A stretch of DNA of 64,000 nucleotides from DAORHV01 sp964513925. Lineage in GTDB: Bacteria; Patescibacteriota; Gracilibacteria; Peribacterales; Peribacteraceae. Of the stretch, positions 8,515 to 17,292 are shown one piece after another. The DNA is taken from contig CAZENR010000006.1 in NCBI GenBank assembly GCA_964513925.1, forward strand, positions 24,508 through 88,507, given 5' to 3'. Both the position numbers and the translations under genes were made by a program. The number at the start of each line of letters is the position of its first letter. Position 1 is the stretch's first letter. Below the pieces are notes generated by a model. It did no database searches, was not told the origin of the DNA, and was given only the letters and a program-made list of their open reading frames with translations.

Positions 8515-11139
8515 TTATTTCTTCTTGGGCTTGGACTTAGGCTTGTCGTCGTCTTTCTTCTTCTCGTCCTTTGCCTTGGGCTTTTCCTCAATTTCCTCGG
8601 CATCGAAGAGTGCCGCCTCTGCCTCTGCGCCCTCTTCGCCAGCCACTTCAAGCGAGGCATTCGGATCGTCCATGATGACGCTCATGGAAGCGACCTTGTC
8701 TCCGCCATCCAAGCGCATGACGATAACGCCCTGTGTGGCACGTCCGCGTGACGGAATGTCAGAGAGCTTCATGCGGATGGTTTGGCCCTGCTTGGAGATA
8801 CAAATGAGATCTCCGTTGTCAGCCTCGGTAAGGATCGCTCCACCCACGATATCGCCGGTCTTTCCGGTGAGCTGAGCTGCCTTCACTCCGGAGCCTCCGC
8901 GACCTTGCAGACGGTAGAGCGTAACTGGCGTGGACTTGCCGAGACCGTTTTCCATTACGACGAGCAGCTGGCTCTTTTCGGGGTCACCGAAGGCCGCGGC
9001 CTCCACTACCCTGTCGCCTCCACCCAAGCGAATACCGCGCACACCGGCAGCGGCACGGCCCATGGCGCGCACGTCTGCTTCAGGGAAGCGGATGGACTTG
9101 CCTTTCTTGCTCAGAATGAAGATTTCATCCTTGCCCGTCGTGGCAACGACCCACTTCAATTCGTCTCCGTCGTTAATTTTCTGCGCGATGAGTCCGGAGC
9201 GACGGATGTTCTCGAATTCACTCAACTCGGTGCGCTTCACGGTGCCTTGCAGGGTGGTCATGAACAGATGAGTTTTGCCATCCAGCTTGGCCTTGAGCAT
9301 GGCGGCGACCTTCTCGCCCGGCTGCAGTTGCAGCAGGTTCACAATGGCCTGACCCTTGGCTACGCGACTGGCTTGCGGCAACTCGTAGACTGGCAGTTTG
9401 AATACGCGACCGGTGTTGGTGAAGTACAAGATATCATCGTGGTTATGAGCATTAATCATGCCCAAAATCTCGTCTTCTTCCTTTGTAGTCATACCCTTAA
9501 TTCCCTTGCCGCCGCGATGCTGAGCGCGGAACTGTGCCGGGCTTAAACGCTTCACGTACCCATGGGCAGTAAGCGCCACGATCATCGGAGCGTTGGGGAT
9601 GGTGTCCTTGGCAGAGAATTCGCCGACGGCATGCGGCACAACGACCGTGCGGCGCTCGTCTCCGTACTTGGCGCGCTCGTCGGTGAGCTCCTTGATCATG
9701 ATGGCATCGACCTTCTTGCGGTCCTTCAAAATCGCCTCGCACTCCTTAATGAAGGCGAGCGTATCCTTCAGCTCCTGCTCGATCTTCTTGCGCTCCAGGC
9801 CCGCAAGGCGTTGCAGCTGCATTTGCAGAATAGCCTCGGACTGAATGGCGCTCAGCTTGAACTTCTTGATGAGGTTGTTCTTGGCATCCTCGCGAGTTTC
9901 GCTCTTTTTAATTGTCTCGATAACGGCATCGATGTTGTCGAGTGCAATGCTCAACCCTTCAAGGATATGCGCACGCTCCTTGGCCCTATCGCGGTCGAAG
10001 GTGACGCGGCGGGTGATGATGACGCGGCGGTGATCGATGAAGATCTGCAGGCATTCCTTCAGGTTGAGCAGTCGCGGCTGAATGCCGTCCGCCAACGCGA
10101 TCATGTTGTAACCGAAGCTCGTCTGCAGGTCGGTGTGCTTGTAAAGCTGGTTGAGAATCTTCTGCGGGTAGCTGTCCTTTTTCAGCTCGATAATGACGCG
10201 AATGCCGTCGCGGTCGGATTCATCTCTGATGTCGGAAATGCCCTGCACCACCTTGTCGTTTACCAGTTGTGCAACGCGCTCAATGAGCACGGCCTTGTTC
10301 ACCTGGTACGGCAACTCGCTGATGCGGATGATCTGGCGATTACCGGTACCGTCTTCTATCTCCGCCTTGCCACGAACCACGATGGACCCGCGACCAGTCA
10401 GGTAGGCCTGCTTGATCGCCTCCTTGTCATACACCATTCCGGCGGTCGGAAAGTCCGGACCCTTTACGAACTGCAGCAGGTCTTCCACGGAAGCCTCCTC
10501 GTTGTCGGTTAAGTGCAAAATGGCATCGATCAGCTCTCCTAAGTTGTGCGGCGGAATGTTGGTCGCCATACCCACGGCGATACCGACGGTGCCGTTGAGC
10601 AGCAGGTTCGGCACCTTGCTCGGGAGTACGCTCGGCTCCTTGCGGCTGCCATCGTAGTTGGGGCGGAATTCCACCGTGTTCTTGTCGATGTCCTGCAACA
10701 TTTCATCCGTAATCGGGAACATCTTGGCCTCGGTGTAACGCATTGCAGCGGCGTTGTCTCCGTCGATGGAGCCGAAGTTTCCCTGACCGTTGATGAGCGG
10801 GTAGCGCATCGCGAAGTCCTGCGCCATGCGGACCATGGCCTCGTACACCGGACTGTCGCCGTGCGGGTGGTACTTACCAAGCACATCACCCACCACCAGC
10901 GCGGACTTGCGGTATTTGGCTCCGGCTCGCAGTCCGAGCTCGTTCATGGCGTACAGAATGCGGCGGTGTACCGGCTTCAGGCCATCGCGGGCGTCTGGCA
11001 ATGCGCGCGAGACGATTACCGACATGGCGTAGCTTAAGTAGCTCTCCTCCATTTCGGTAACAATCGGGCGAGGCATGATGTGCCCCATTGCCTTAAGCTC
11101 GGCACTCTGTTGCTGGTCTGCGTTTGGCTTGTCGGCCAT
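8515..11139 (-). CDS. gyrA: DNA gyrase subunit A
   Basis: Type II topoisomerase subunit (874 residues) that with GyrB introduces negative supercoils. The DNA-breakage domain contains DARDGLKPVHRRILYAM, the quinolone-region sequence HPHGDSPVYEAMVRMAQ and the catalytic tyrosine in AAMRYTEAKM. The GyrA box, which distinguishes gyrase from Topo IV, is QHRGGKG, with a histidine in place of the usual first arginine. The C-terminal beta-pinwheel repeats follow, and the protein ends in an acidic then lysine-rich tail. The ATG at 11139 is preceded by a C/T-rich stretch and a TAGAGA box about 20 bases upstream. gyrB is not in the window. Confidence 0.97.
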   Translation of the reverse strand: MADKPNADQQQSAELKAMGHIMPRPIVTEMEESYLSYAMSVIVSRALPDARDGLKPVHRRILYAMNELGLRAGAKYRKSALVVGDVLGKYHPHGDSPVYEAMVRMAQDFAMRYPLINGQGNFGSIDGDNAAAMRYTEAKMFPITDEMLQDIDKNTVEFRPNYDGSRKEPSVLPSKVPNLLLNGTVGIAVGMATNIPPHNLGELIDAILHLTDNEEASVEDLLQFVKGPDFPTAGMVYDKEAIKQAYLTGRGSIVVRGKAEIEDGTGNRQIIRISELPYQVNKAVLIERVAQLVNDKVVQGISDIRDESDRDGIRVIIELKKDSYPQKILNQLYKHTDLQTSFGYNMIALADGIQPRLLNLKECLQIFIDHRRVIITRRVTFDRDRAKERAHILEGLSIALDNIDAVIETIKKSETREDAKNNLIKKFKLSAIQSEAILQMQLQRLAGLERKKIEQELKDTLAFIKECEAILKDRKKVDAIMIKELTDERAKYGDERRTVVVPHAVGEFSAKDTIPNAPMIVALTAHGYVKRLSPAQFRAQHRGGKGIKGMTTKEEDEILGMINAHNHDDILYFTNTGRVFKLPVYELPQASRVAKGQAIVNLLQLQPGEKVAAMLKAKLDGKTHLFMTTLQGTVKRTELSEFENIRRSGLIAQKINDGDELKWVVATTGKDEIFILSKKGKSIRFPEADVRAMGRAAAGVRGIRLGGGDRVVEAAAFGDPEKSQLLVVMENGLGKSTPVTLYRLQGRGGSGVKAAQLTGKTGDIVGGAILTEADNGDLICISKQGQTIRMKLSDIPSRGRATQGVIVMRLDGGDKVASMSVIMDDPNASLEVAGEEGAEAEAALFDAEEIEEKPKAKDEKKKDDDKPKSKPKKK

Positions 11140-11209
11140 ACAAAAACGGAGGGAAAATCTCTAGCGGAAGGAGCCTACCAGAAACGCAGCGAAAGGGAAG
11201 GGAGCGTTG

Positions 11210-11215
11210 TATACT
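11210..11215 (+). promoter_or_regulatory. -10 box of rsmI
   Basis: TATACT 39 bases upstream of the rsmI ATG. The short leader it predicts is rich in C and T and has no Shine-Dalgarno sequence. Confidence 0.5.
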
Positions 11216-11254
11216 CCCATTACTCATAGCTCTTCCGTCAATTCCACTCCCTAC

Positions 11255-11932
11255 ATGCTCTCTATTGTTTCCACGCCCATCGGTAACCTGAAAGACATCA
11301 CCATACGCGCCATGGACGTCCTTCGCAGCTGCTCGGTCATCGCGTGCGAAGATACGCGCGTGACGGGGCAGTTGCTGCACCTACTGGAACTGCCAAAGAA
11401 GGAGCTGATTTCCATCCATTCATACAGCGACCCTGCGAGAGTGGATGCGCTGATCACAAGACTGAAAAAGGGAGAACATGTTTGCCTGGTATCAGATGCC
11501 GGCACGCCGTGCATTTCAGACCCCGGATATTTGCTCGTGAGCAAGGCTCGCGAAGCCAAGTTGCCCGTAGAAGTAATCCCGGGAGCATCGGCATTCATGG
11601 CCGCACTGTCGGCAAGCGGACTCCCTATCAACAAATTCCGTTATCTTGGCTTTCTTCCAATGAAAAAAGGCAGGAAATCTCTGCTGGCTTCGCTTGCAAC
11701 TGAAGAGGACACCGTCGTGTTCTACGAGTCTCCGCACCGCATGGAAAAAACTCTGTCGGAGTTGCAAGAAGCACTCGGCTCCCAGCCGCAGCGCCGCATT
11801 GCGATTTGCCGAGAGCTGACAAAGTTCCACGAACAGGTGGTTGTAAGCAGCATCGCAGAACTAGAAGAAGCGAAGTCCAAGCTCATCGTTAAAGGAGAGT
11901 TTGTCCTGGTGGTGGAAGGCAATCGTAATTGA
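11255..11932 (+). CDS. rsmI: 16S rRNA (cytidine1402-2'-O)-methyltransferase
   Basis: SAM-dependent enzyme of the tetrapyrrole-methylase fold that 2'-O-methylates C1402 of 16S rRNA at the decoding centre. It has 225 residues. Family motifs are STPIGNLKDITIRA at the N-terminus, CEDTRVTGQLL, SDAGTPCISDPGYLLV and VIPGASAFMAALSASGLP, then the FYESPHRMEKTL block. The frame opens earlier (11207), but homology begins at the ATG at 11255. It is divergent from gyrA and convergent with the M23 peptidase gene. Confidence 0.95.
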   Translation: MLSIVSTPIGNLKDITIRAMDVLRSCSVIACEDTRVTGQLLHLLELPKKELISIHSYSDPARVDALITRLKKGEHVCLVSDAGTPCISDPGYLLVSKAREAKLPVEVIPGASAFMAALSASGLPINKFRYLGFLPMKKGRKSLLASLATEEDTVVFYESPHRMEKTLSELQEALGSQPQRRIAICRELTKFHEQVVVSSIAELEEAKSKLIVKGEFVLVVEGNRN

Positions 11933-12010
11933 ACGCACCAGCATGCCCAAGAATGCCGAGCGTGCTTTCCGGACTCCAAGGAATCAGGGAGTCTTGGTAT
12001 CTCTCAAGTA

Positions 12011-13822
12011 TCAGGGTAAGACTGCCTGCGGGTTCATGTGCTCGCCGTCTTTCATAAGCTCCAAGTGCAAGTGTGCGCCGGTCGTCATATGGCCAGCACC
12101 ATTGGTGCCTGGCAAGCCGCCGGACAAGCCGATGATGGTGGAGTAGTCGACCAAATCCCCCGCCTTCACATACACCTGGGACAAGTGGCCGTAGACCGAT
12201 GAGTATCCGTTTCGGTGGCCAATGAGCACGTACGTGTAACCGGTGGCACCGCCGAGTTTGACCGCAAACACCACGCCTTCCGATACCGATTTGACCGGAG
12301 TTCCCTGCGGCACGGCGATGTCGATAGCTTTGTGCGGAACGCCGAAGACCGCAACGTAGTCCGGATCGTAATACCGTGCGGTAATGTTGCCGTGCACCGG
12401 CCATTGGAAGATGGGAGGCAGTCCGTCCAGACCGCTGTCGCGATTCACGGCATCGAGCTGGGCAGAATACTCGCTCGACTTTGCTATGGTGGCAGCAATC
12501 TGTGACGCAACGGCAGTAAGCTGGGAAGCCACAGCTTCGCGGTCTTTCTTGGCACGAGACGCGGTGTCTTTGGCGCGGAAGTACGCATCGACTGCATCTT
12601 CGGTGTAACCCTGTTTCAAATATCCAATTTTCTCTTCCAGTTGCGGAATAGCAGCTGACAGCACGACAGATTCCGCAGCAAGCGCCTTGGGATCGGGACG
12701 CTCGATAGTGGCATCGGTAAAGGCAGGTTGCGGCGCTGTGCCTGCGAGAATCGCGTCGATTTCATCTTTTCGTTCGCGCTTGTCCTTCAGCGTTCGCTGT
12801 GCATCTTCTACTTTCTTGTACTGCTTCTTGTCTGAATTGCGGCTTTCCTGCATGGCCTTCCATGCCTGCTGCTCACCATCCATGATGCGCTGAAGATCTG
12901 CATCTTTCTTCTGCAGTGCTGTGCGCTGCGCAAGCTGCTCCTTGTACTTGGCATCGAACTCATCGATACGAGACTGCAACGTCCGCTGCTTCTGCTCCTT
13001 CAGCTGGATGTTGATCTTCACCAGGTTCTGCTGCATTTCCATGACTTTCGCGGTGACTTCGGCGTTTTCTTCCTGCACGTGCTCCAGCTCTTGTTCGCTC
13101 AGCTGCTTGGCGCGCCATCCTTCGTCGATGGTATCGGTGCGCTGCTGCATGCTATCCGCCAATTGCTTGTTCTGCGTTTCCAGTAATTGCATGTCTGTAC
13201 GCAAAGCCTTGGCAACGATTTTCAGTCTGGCATCGACGGCATCGGTCTCCTGAGCCATGCGCAGCAACTGGCCGATGAGCTGCTCGCGCGCACGCGCCAC
13301 GGCGGCCACGCCGGCGCCGACATCGATACTGTCGGCAAGCGACCCGCGCAACATGCTTCGCAACATGGAGCCGCCGGCAACCGGACCGGTTTCGGTAATC
13401 ACCATATCCTGCAACATTGCAAAACGAACATACGCCACGATGCGTTTACGCTCGTATTCCGCCAGGATGATGTAACGCTCCCGTGCCTGCGCCACCTGTA
13501 GCTGCTGGCTTGCTAGCGTATCAATGAGCGCCTGCTGCTGCACTATGCGCTCCCGAATATCGCGTCGTTTTGCCGCCATGACCTCCAGATCCAATTTGGC
13601 CTTCTCTACGGAGTTCTCATACTGTGCGATATTCGTTTGCAATTGAGCCTGCCGCTTGTTTCCGTCTGCCGCGGTTTTCCATGCCTCTTCAAACTCGCTG
13701 CGAGCAGTGACAAACGCCTCATCCGTCTGAGCTTCCTGCGCATAGCCCGCGCCAACGGTGCCGCAGAGGACCGTTGCACATACTGTCACGCTGAGAAGTT
13801 TTGTGTGTATATGCCGAGGCAT
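12011..13822 (-). CDS. exported coiled-coil M23 family peptidase (murein hydrolase or activator)
   Basis: A 603-residue exported protein. It has a signal peptide (LLSVTVCATVLCGTVGAGYAQ) and a long glutamine/lysine/glutamate-rich region (about residues 30-440) expected to form coiled coils. The C-terminal domain of about 130 residues is an M23 (LytM) domain. The metal-site motifs HKAIDIAVPQG (H-x3-D) and AHLHLE (H-x-H) are intact, so it may be an active endopeptidase and not only an EnvC-like activator. The architecture resembles EnvC/PcsB-type cell-separation factors. The ATG at 13822 follows a TACAAT box by 9 bases, and the frame upstream of it is not protein-like. Confidence 0.88.
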   Translation of the reverse strand: MPRHIHTKLLSVTVCATVLCGTVGAGYAQEAQTDEAFVTARSEFEEAWKTAADGNKRQAQLQTNIAQYENSVEKAKLDLEVMAAKRRDIRERIVQQQALIDTLASQQLQVAQARERYIILAEYERKRIVAYVRFAMLQDMVITETGPVAGGSMLRSMLRGSLADSIDVGAGVAAVARAREQLIGQLLRMAQETDAVDARLKIVAKALRTDMQLLETQNKQLADSMQQRTDTIDEGWRAKQLSEQELEHVQEENAEVTAKVMEMQQNLVKINIQLKEQKQRTLQSRIDEFDAKYKEQLAQRTALQKKDADLQRIMDGEQQAWKAMQESRNSDKKQYKKVEDAQRTLKDKRERKDEIDAILAGTAPQPAFTDATIERPDPKALAAESVVLSAAIPQLEEKIGYLKQGYTEDAVDAYFRAKDTASRAKKDREAVASQLTAVASQIAATIAKSSEYSAQLDAVNRDSGLDGLPPIFQWPVHGNITARYYDPDYVAVFGVPHKAIDIAVPQGTPVKSVSEGVVFAVKLGGATGYTYVLIGHRNGYSSVYGHLSQVYVKAGDLVDYSTIIGLSGGLPGTNGAGHMTTGAHLHLELMKDGEHMNPQAVLP

Positions 13823-13964
13823 AATCCGTGTATTGTAGCACAAAAACACCAAAAAATGAAGGCCGCGATGGCTTGCTACAGACGAAATCCGCAGCGGAAC
13901 CAAGGCGCGAAAAAGTAAAGCGATATCGACGGTGGACTTGCGGAATTTTTGGTACCATCCGCGC

Positions 13965-14549
13965 ATGCTGTACTCGCTGACCGGAACCGTACGCCGCCTG
14001 GCATCGCCGCATGTCGCGATCGACGTCAACGGCGTGGGATACCTGGTAACCGTGACGGCACCCGTCTGGCAACATATTGTGGACGGGTCCAAGACAACCA
14101 TCTTGCTCCACAGCTACATCCGTGAAGACCGCTTCGATCTGTACGGATTCCTGACCGAAGCCGACCGCACATTGTTCGTAGAGCTCCTCGGTTTCAACGG
14201 GGTTGGCCCGAAAACCGCACTGGAAATGTGCTCCATTCCAAAGCAGATTATTCTGCAAGCCGTAGCGGAGGAGGACGCGTCCGTCCTCACGCAGATCAAG
14301 GGCATAGGCAAGAAGACCGCCGAGAAGCTGCTGGTGGACCTGAAGTCACTCAAAGAACGTCGTCCGGAGCACCTGGAAACAGACAAGGGCACGCCGCTTC
14401 CCTCTTCGGGCAATGCGGACATGGATGCCGTAGAAGCGCTGACAACGCTTGGCTACGACAGGGCCACCGCACTCAAAGCTGTAAAGAAAGTCCCCGCCAA
14501 CGTAAAGCGCACGGAAGACCGTGTGACCGCCGCCCTTCGCTCCCTCTAA
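13965..14549 (+). CDS. ruvA: Holliday junction branch migration protein RuvA
   Basis: RuvA binds the Holliday junction as a tetramer and loads RuvB. The 194-residue product shows the OB-fold N-domain (MLYSLTGTV ... VDVNGVGYLV-like), FLTEADRTLFVELLGFNGVGPKTAL with the first helix-hairpin-helix, IKGIGKKTAEKLLVDL with the second, and the C-terminal RuvB-binding domain (AVEALTTLGYDRATALKAV). The ATG at 13965 lies 6 bases after a TACCAT -10 box. ruvB and ruvC are not in the window. pgi starts 22 bases after the stop. Confidence 0.95.
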   Translation: MLYSLTGTVRRLASPHVAIDVNGVGYLVTVTAPVWQHIVDGSKTTILLHSYIREDRFDLYGFLTEADRTLFVELLGFNGVGPKTALEMCSIPKQIILQAVAEEDASVLTQIKGIGKKTAEKLLVDLKSLKERRPEHLETDKGTPLPSSGNADMDAVEALTTLGYDRATALKAVKKVPANVKRTEDRVTAALRSL

Positions 14550-14571
14550 CCCACTCCCCCCTTTTCCTTCC

Positions 14572-15852
14572 ATGCTGACGCTCGATATCAAAGGGACGCT
14601 GGCTAAAGTCATTACTCCAAGCATGGGCATACCAGATGCCGAATTCACCGCGGTGCGCAGCTCCATGCGCCGCTACACCGAAGAGTGGCTCAATGAGCGC
14701 GAGCGCGGCATGCACGGCTGGTCCATGAACCCGTACGACAAAGACCTCATCAAGCAAGTATCCGATGTCGTCACCCGCGTGAAGACCGAGAATATTCAAA
14801 CGGTGGTATGGGTGGGCATCGGCGGATCCGGACTTGGACCAAAAGTGCTGCAGGAGGTATTCGAATCACCAAAGACTCCGGCATTCATCGTCGTCGACAC
14901 CATAGATCCTGCGGTGCTGGGGATGCACCTGGAACTCATCGACTGGAAGAGCGCGCTGCTTGTTGTGGTCAGTAAGTCCGGCGGCACCCTGGAAACGATG
15001 TCTGCCTTCTTTGCTTGTTTCGAGCGTTTGAAAGGCGCCGTGAAAAGCAGTCCGGGCAGCCGAGTGATTGCAATTACGGATCCGGAAGGCGGGGCGCTGC
15101 ACACGTTCAGCAAAGAAAATCGCATCACCATGCTGCCTATCCCCCGCAACGTGGGCGGACGGTATTCCATTTTCACCCCTGTGGGACTGCTTTCACTGGG
15201 ACTGCTCAATGGCGACATCGGCGCATTTTGCCGCGGGGCTAAGGAAATGGATACTCACTGCCAAGAAACAACGCTCAGCCGCAATCCGGCTGCGTCGCTT
15301 GCGGCAATTCAGTACCTGCTCGACACGCGTCGCAATTATCCGTTACGCATCATCATGCCGTATAGCGACCGCTTGCTGTCGCTGGGGAGATGGGAGCAGC
15401 AGTTGCTTGCCGAAAGCCTCGGTAAGAACGAAGGCCACAACCCCATTCCCATGGCGTCCATCGGGACGCAAGATCAGCACTCGCTCTTGCAACAGTGGAT
15501 GGCCGGCCCACGCAACCACTGGCATTTGTTCGTCCGCGAGTTGGACAAGCCGCGCCTGGAGGTGCCCAAGAATGTCCCGGAAACGTTTTCGTACATCGGC
15601 GGCAAGACCTTCGGCCAACTGCTGGACGCCTGCTACGAGGGAACCAGCCAAGCGCTCACCCAGGTCAAGCGGCCGCATGCCACCATCTCACTGCAGCGAT
15701 TGGACGAGTACCACATGGGGCAATTGTTCTTCCTGTTCATGGCCGAAGTGGTGTACTTAGGCAAGCTCTACCGCATAGATCCGTACGGCCAACCTGCAGT
15801 GGAGATCGGCAAGCAGATTACCAAAGGCCTGCTCACGAAGGGGCAGCAATAA
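14572..15852 (+). CDS. pgi: glucose-6-phosphate isomerase
   Basis: Cytosolic glycolytic/gluconeogenic enzyme (426 residues, the compact bacterial form) interconverting glucose 6-phosphate and fructose 6-phosphate. Motifs are VWVGIGGSGLGPKVL, VVSKSGGTLETMS (phosphate-binding serines), NVGGRYSIFTPVGLL, the catalytic-glutamate region LLAESLGKNEGHNP, and QDQHSLLQQW. It follows ruvA by 22 bases with a C/T-rich stretch before the ATG, so read-through transcription from ruvA is likely. Confidence 0.95.
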   Translation: MLTLDIKGTLAKVITPSMGIPDAEFTAVRSSMRRYTEEWLNERERGMHGWSMNPYDKDLIKQVSDVVTRVKTENIQTVVWVGIGGSGLGPKVLQEVFESPKTPAFIVVDTIDPAVLGMHLELIDWKSALLVVVSKSGGTLETMSAFFACFERLKGAVKSSPGSRVIAITDPEGGALHTFSKENRITMLPIPRNVGGRYSIFTPVGLLSLGLLNGDIGAFCRGAKEMDTHCQETTLSRNPAASLAAIQYLLDTRRNYPLRIIMPYSDRLLSLGRWEQQLLAESLGKNEGHNPIPMASIGTQDQHSLLQQWMAGPRNHWHLFVRELDKPRLEVPKNVPETFSYIGGKTFGQLLDACYEGTSQALTQVKRPHATISLQRLDEYHMGQLFFLFMAEVVYLGKLYRIDPYGQPAVEIGKQITKGLLTKGQQ

Positions 15853-15877
15853 CTAGCTCTTCCAACTGCAGCGCGTG

Positions 15878-15883
15878 TATACT
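15878..15883 (+). promoter_or_regulatory. -10 box of trxA
   Basis: TATACT 31 bases upstream of the trxA ATG. The predicted short leader ends in a pyrimidine-rich stretch with no Shine-Dalgarno site. Confidence 0.5.
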
Positions 15884-15914
15884 CACCGCGTCGTCATTCT
15901 TCCCTCTCAACCGT

Positions 15915-16238
15915 ATGGCCATCGCCGTCACCGACCAAGATTTTGATTCCGTAGTGATGAAGTCCGATATTCCCGTACTGGTGGACTTTTGGGCTCCCTG
16001 GTGCGGACCATGCAAAGCCATGATTCCGGTGATGGATGAAATTTCAAAGCAATACGAAGGGAAGTTGAAAGTCGTAAAAATGAACGTGGACGAGAGCACC
16101 GAGGTACCCGGCCGCTACGGAGTCATGAGCATTCCCACGTTCCTGATCGTAAACAAGGGCGAGGTAGTGGACACCTTCGTCGGCTCCAAGCCAAAAGAAG
16201 ATGTTGTGGCAAAGCTGGCTCCATTCCTACCAAAGTAG
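15915..16238 (+). CDS. trxA: thioredoxin
   Basis: Cytosolic disulfide reductant of 107 residues. The active site WCGPC is at residues 29-33, the buried aspartate region VLVDFWAPW precedes it, and the cis-proline loop MSIPTFLIVNKGE is present. The start at 15915 removes a spurious N-terminal extension in the same frame. A small membrane protein gene starts 5 bases after the stop, so the two are probably co-transcribed. Confidence 0.95.
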   Translation: MAIAVTDQDFDSVVMKSDIPVLVDFWAPWCGPCKAMIPVMDEISKQYEGKLKVVKMNVDESTEVPGRYGVMSIPTFLIVNKGEVVDTFVGSKPKEDVVAKLAPFLPK

Positions 16239-16243
16239 ACACC

Positions 16244-16564
16244 ATGCAGTATGTACTCGGTATCTTAGGCATTATCGCAGGTTGCGCGCTCATCAAATAC
16301 CGACAGCGCGTGGGTGACGAATTCGGTGATCCAGACTGGGCAATCCACGTAGGTGGGGTTTACAACGTTGTCATCATTGTAGGTGTACTGGTAATTCTAT
16401 GGAGCATTTCGTATATGGTCGGCACATTAGATTTCTTCTTAAGCCCATTGCTCTACATTTTGCCGTTCAAGAAATCGACAAAGGGCGACGGCGTGCCACT
16501 GGATCTGAACCAAACCATCGAACAGGTGAAAATGATCGCCGCAGCGATTTCGCAGTACATGTAA
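16244..16564 (+). CDS. small membrane protein of unknown function
   Basis: A 106-residue protein not assigned to a family. It has two hydrophobic segments (YVLGILGIIAGCALI near the N-terminus and VVIIVGVLVILWSISYMVG in the middle) and a third weaker one (FFLSPLLYILPF). A polar C-terminus may be a cytoplasmic helix. The 5-base gap to trxA suggests a shared transcript. A functional link to redox chemistry is possible but unsupported, since the protein has only one cysteine, inside a membrane segment. Confidence 0.75.
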   Translation: MQYVLGILGIIAGCALIKYRQRVGDEFGDPDWAIHVGGVYNVVIIVGVLVILWSISYMVGTLDFFLSPLLYILPFKKSTKGDGVPLDLNQTIEQVKMIAAAISQYM

Positions 16565-16623
16565 CTACTCCCTTTATCATGAAGGAGTTGTATTTTGGCG
16601 TACCTATTTTGATGTACAGAAAA

Positions 16624-16713
16624 TGGTGGAGCTAAAGGAGAGTCGAACTCCTGACATCCTGCTTGCAAAGGCAGACACGCTCCGCGCTCGGCCCGCAACT
16701 GAGCGGTGTCCCC
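16624..16713 (-). pseudogene. tRNA-Ala-like degenerate copy with foreign 5' half
   Basis: The 3' half of this 90-base element nearly duplicates the neighbouring tRNA-Ala. The TGC anticodon, variable region, T arm and CCA are all present, and only the region between T arm and acceptor differs, by one inserted and one changed base. The 5' half differs: its acceptor strand (GGGGACA) pairs poorly with the 3' strand, the anticodon loop has eight bases, and positions corresponding to the D region form a different hairpin. It is unlikely to make a functional tRNA. It could be a leftover of recombination at the tRNA gene. Confidence 0.65.
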
Positions 16714-16722
16714 ACATCAAAA

Positions 16723-16798
16723 TGGTGGAGCTGAGGAGAGTCGAACTCCTGACATCCTGCTTGCAAAGCAGGCGCTCTACCAACTGAGCTACAGCCCC
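16723..16798 (-). tRNA. tRNA-Ala (anticodon TGC)
   Basis: A complete cloverleaf on the minus strand: acceptor GGGGCTG with CAGCTCC (one G-U pair), D arm AGCTCAGTTGGTAGAGC, anticodon arm CCTGC-TTTGCAA-GCAGG, T arm AGGAG-TTCGACT-CTCCT, discriminator A and encoded CCA. Confidence 0.96.
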
Positions 16799-16904
16799 AC
16801 TACCCAGAGCATACAGTATTTTTTTCTACGAAAAAAGAGCGATACAGAACAAGGGCGCCCATGACAGGCGCCCAGGTGCGGAGCAAGTAGCTCCGCGAGC
16901 AGGT

Positions 16905-17075
16905 TTACAGCAATTCTTTTATAAACGCTGTTATCACAATAATTACAGTAAACATCCCCCAGCCTGCTGCAACAAATACATCATCTCGGTGAAAACCAAA
17001 TTCTCTGAGCCTCCAAAGTCGAAGGCACATGATCAATGTTATCACCGCGGGTACGAATGCATATACGAAGGTCAT
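16905..17075 (-). CDS. orphan 56-residue membrane protein with a canonical Shine-Dalgarno site
   Basis: A small ORF of 56 residues. Two hydrophobic stretches (VYAFVPAVITLIMCLRLW and VFVAAGWGMFTVIIVITAFI) flank a charged loop (RLREFGFHRDD), so a two-span membrane protein is likely. A textbook Shine-Dalgarno sequence AAGGAGG lies 6 bases before the ATG, unlike almost every other gene in the window. Codons such as ATA, AGA and TTT are frequent. The promoter is AT-rich with a leader of about 160 bases. Two GC-rich hairpins follow the stop (16876-16896 and 16854-16874). No family was recognised. Foreign origin is inferred from composition and signals. Confidence 0.65.
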   Translation of the reverse strand: MTFVYAFVPAVITLIMCLRLWRLREFGFHRDDVFVAAGWGMFTVIIVITAFIKELL

Positions 17076-17271
17076 TGCTGACCTCCTTTCATCAACTGCC
17101 TCCCCAAGTGCGCCCGGGAGTGATGAAGGCGGCTTGCCGGATGAACGTGTATGAAGGCAAGCGCTCTACAGGCGCGAAGCATGCAGGGCGCTTGCCTCCA
17201 TAGAAACCTGCCCATGCTCCAAAGGAACACAATGTGTATTTAAACATATTTTATTAATTTTGCAATATTCC
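17076..17271 (-). promoter_or_regulatory. AT-rich promoter and long leader of the 56-residue gene
   Basis: On the minus strand TTGCAA, 16 bases, then TTAAAT form a -35/-10 pair inside an AT-rich block starting GAATATT (17271). A leader of about 160 bases follows. It contains AGAGCGCTTGC and ACACGTTCATCC, both matched in the leader of the 52329-52634 gene, and a GCAAGCGCCC / AGAGCGCTTGC inverted pair. It ends in the Shine-Dalgarno site. Confidence 0.55.
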
Positions 17272-17292
17272 ATTACTCGAAATATGCCGTTT

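Noticed and set aside
16624..16713. 3' end of a tmRNA or a functional second tRNA
   Set aside because: Only 90 bases are present, with no mRNA-like segment. The acceptor stem mispairs and the anticodon loop has eight bases.
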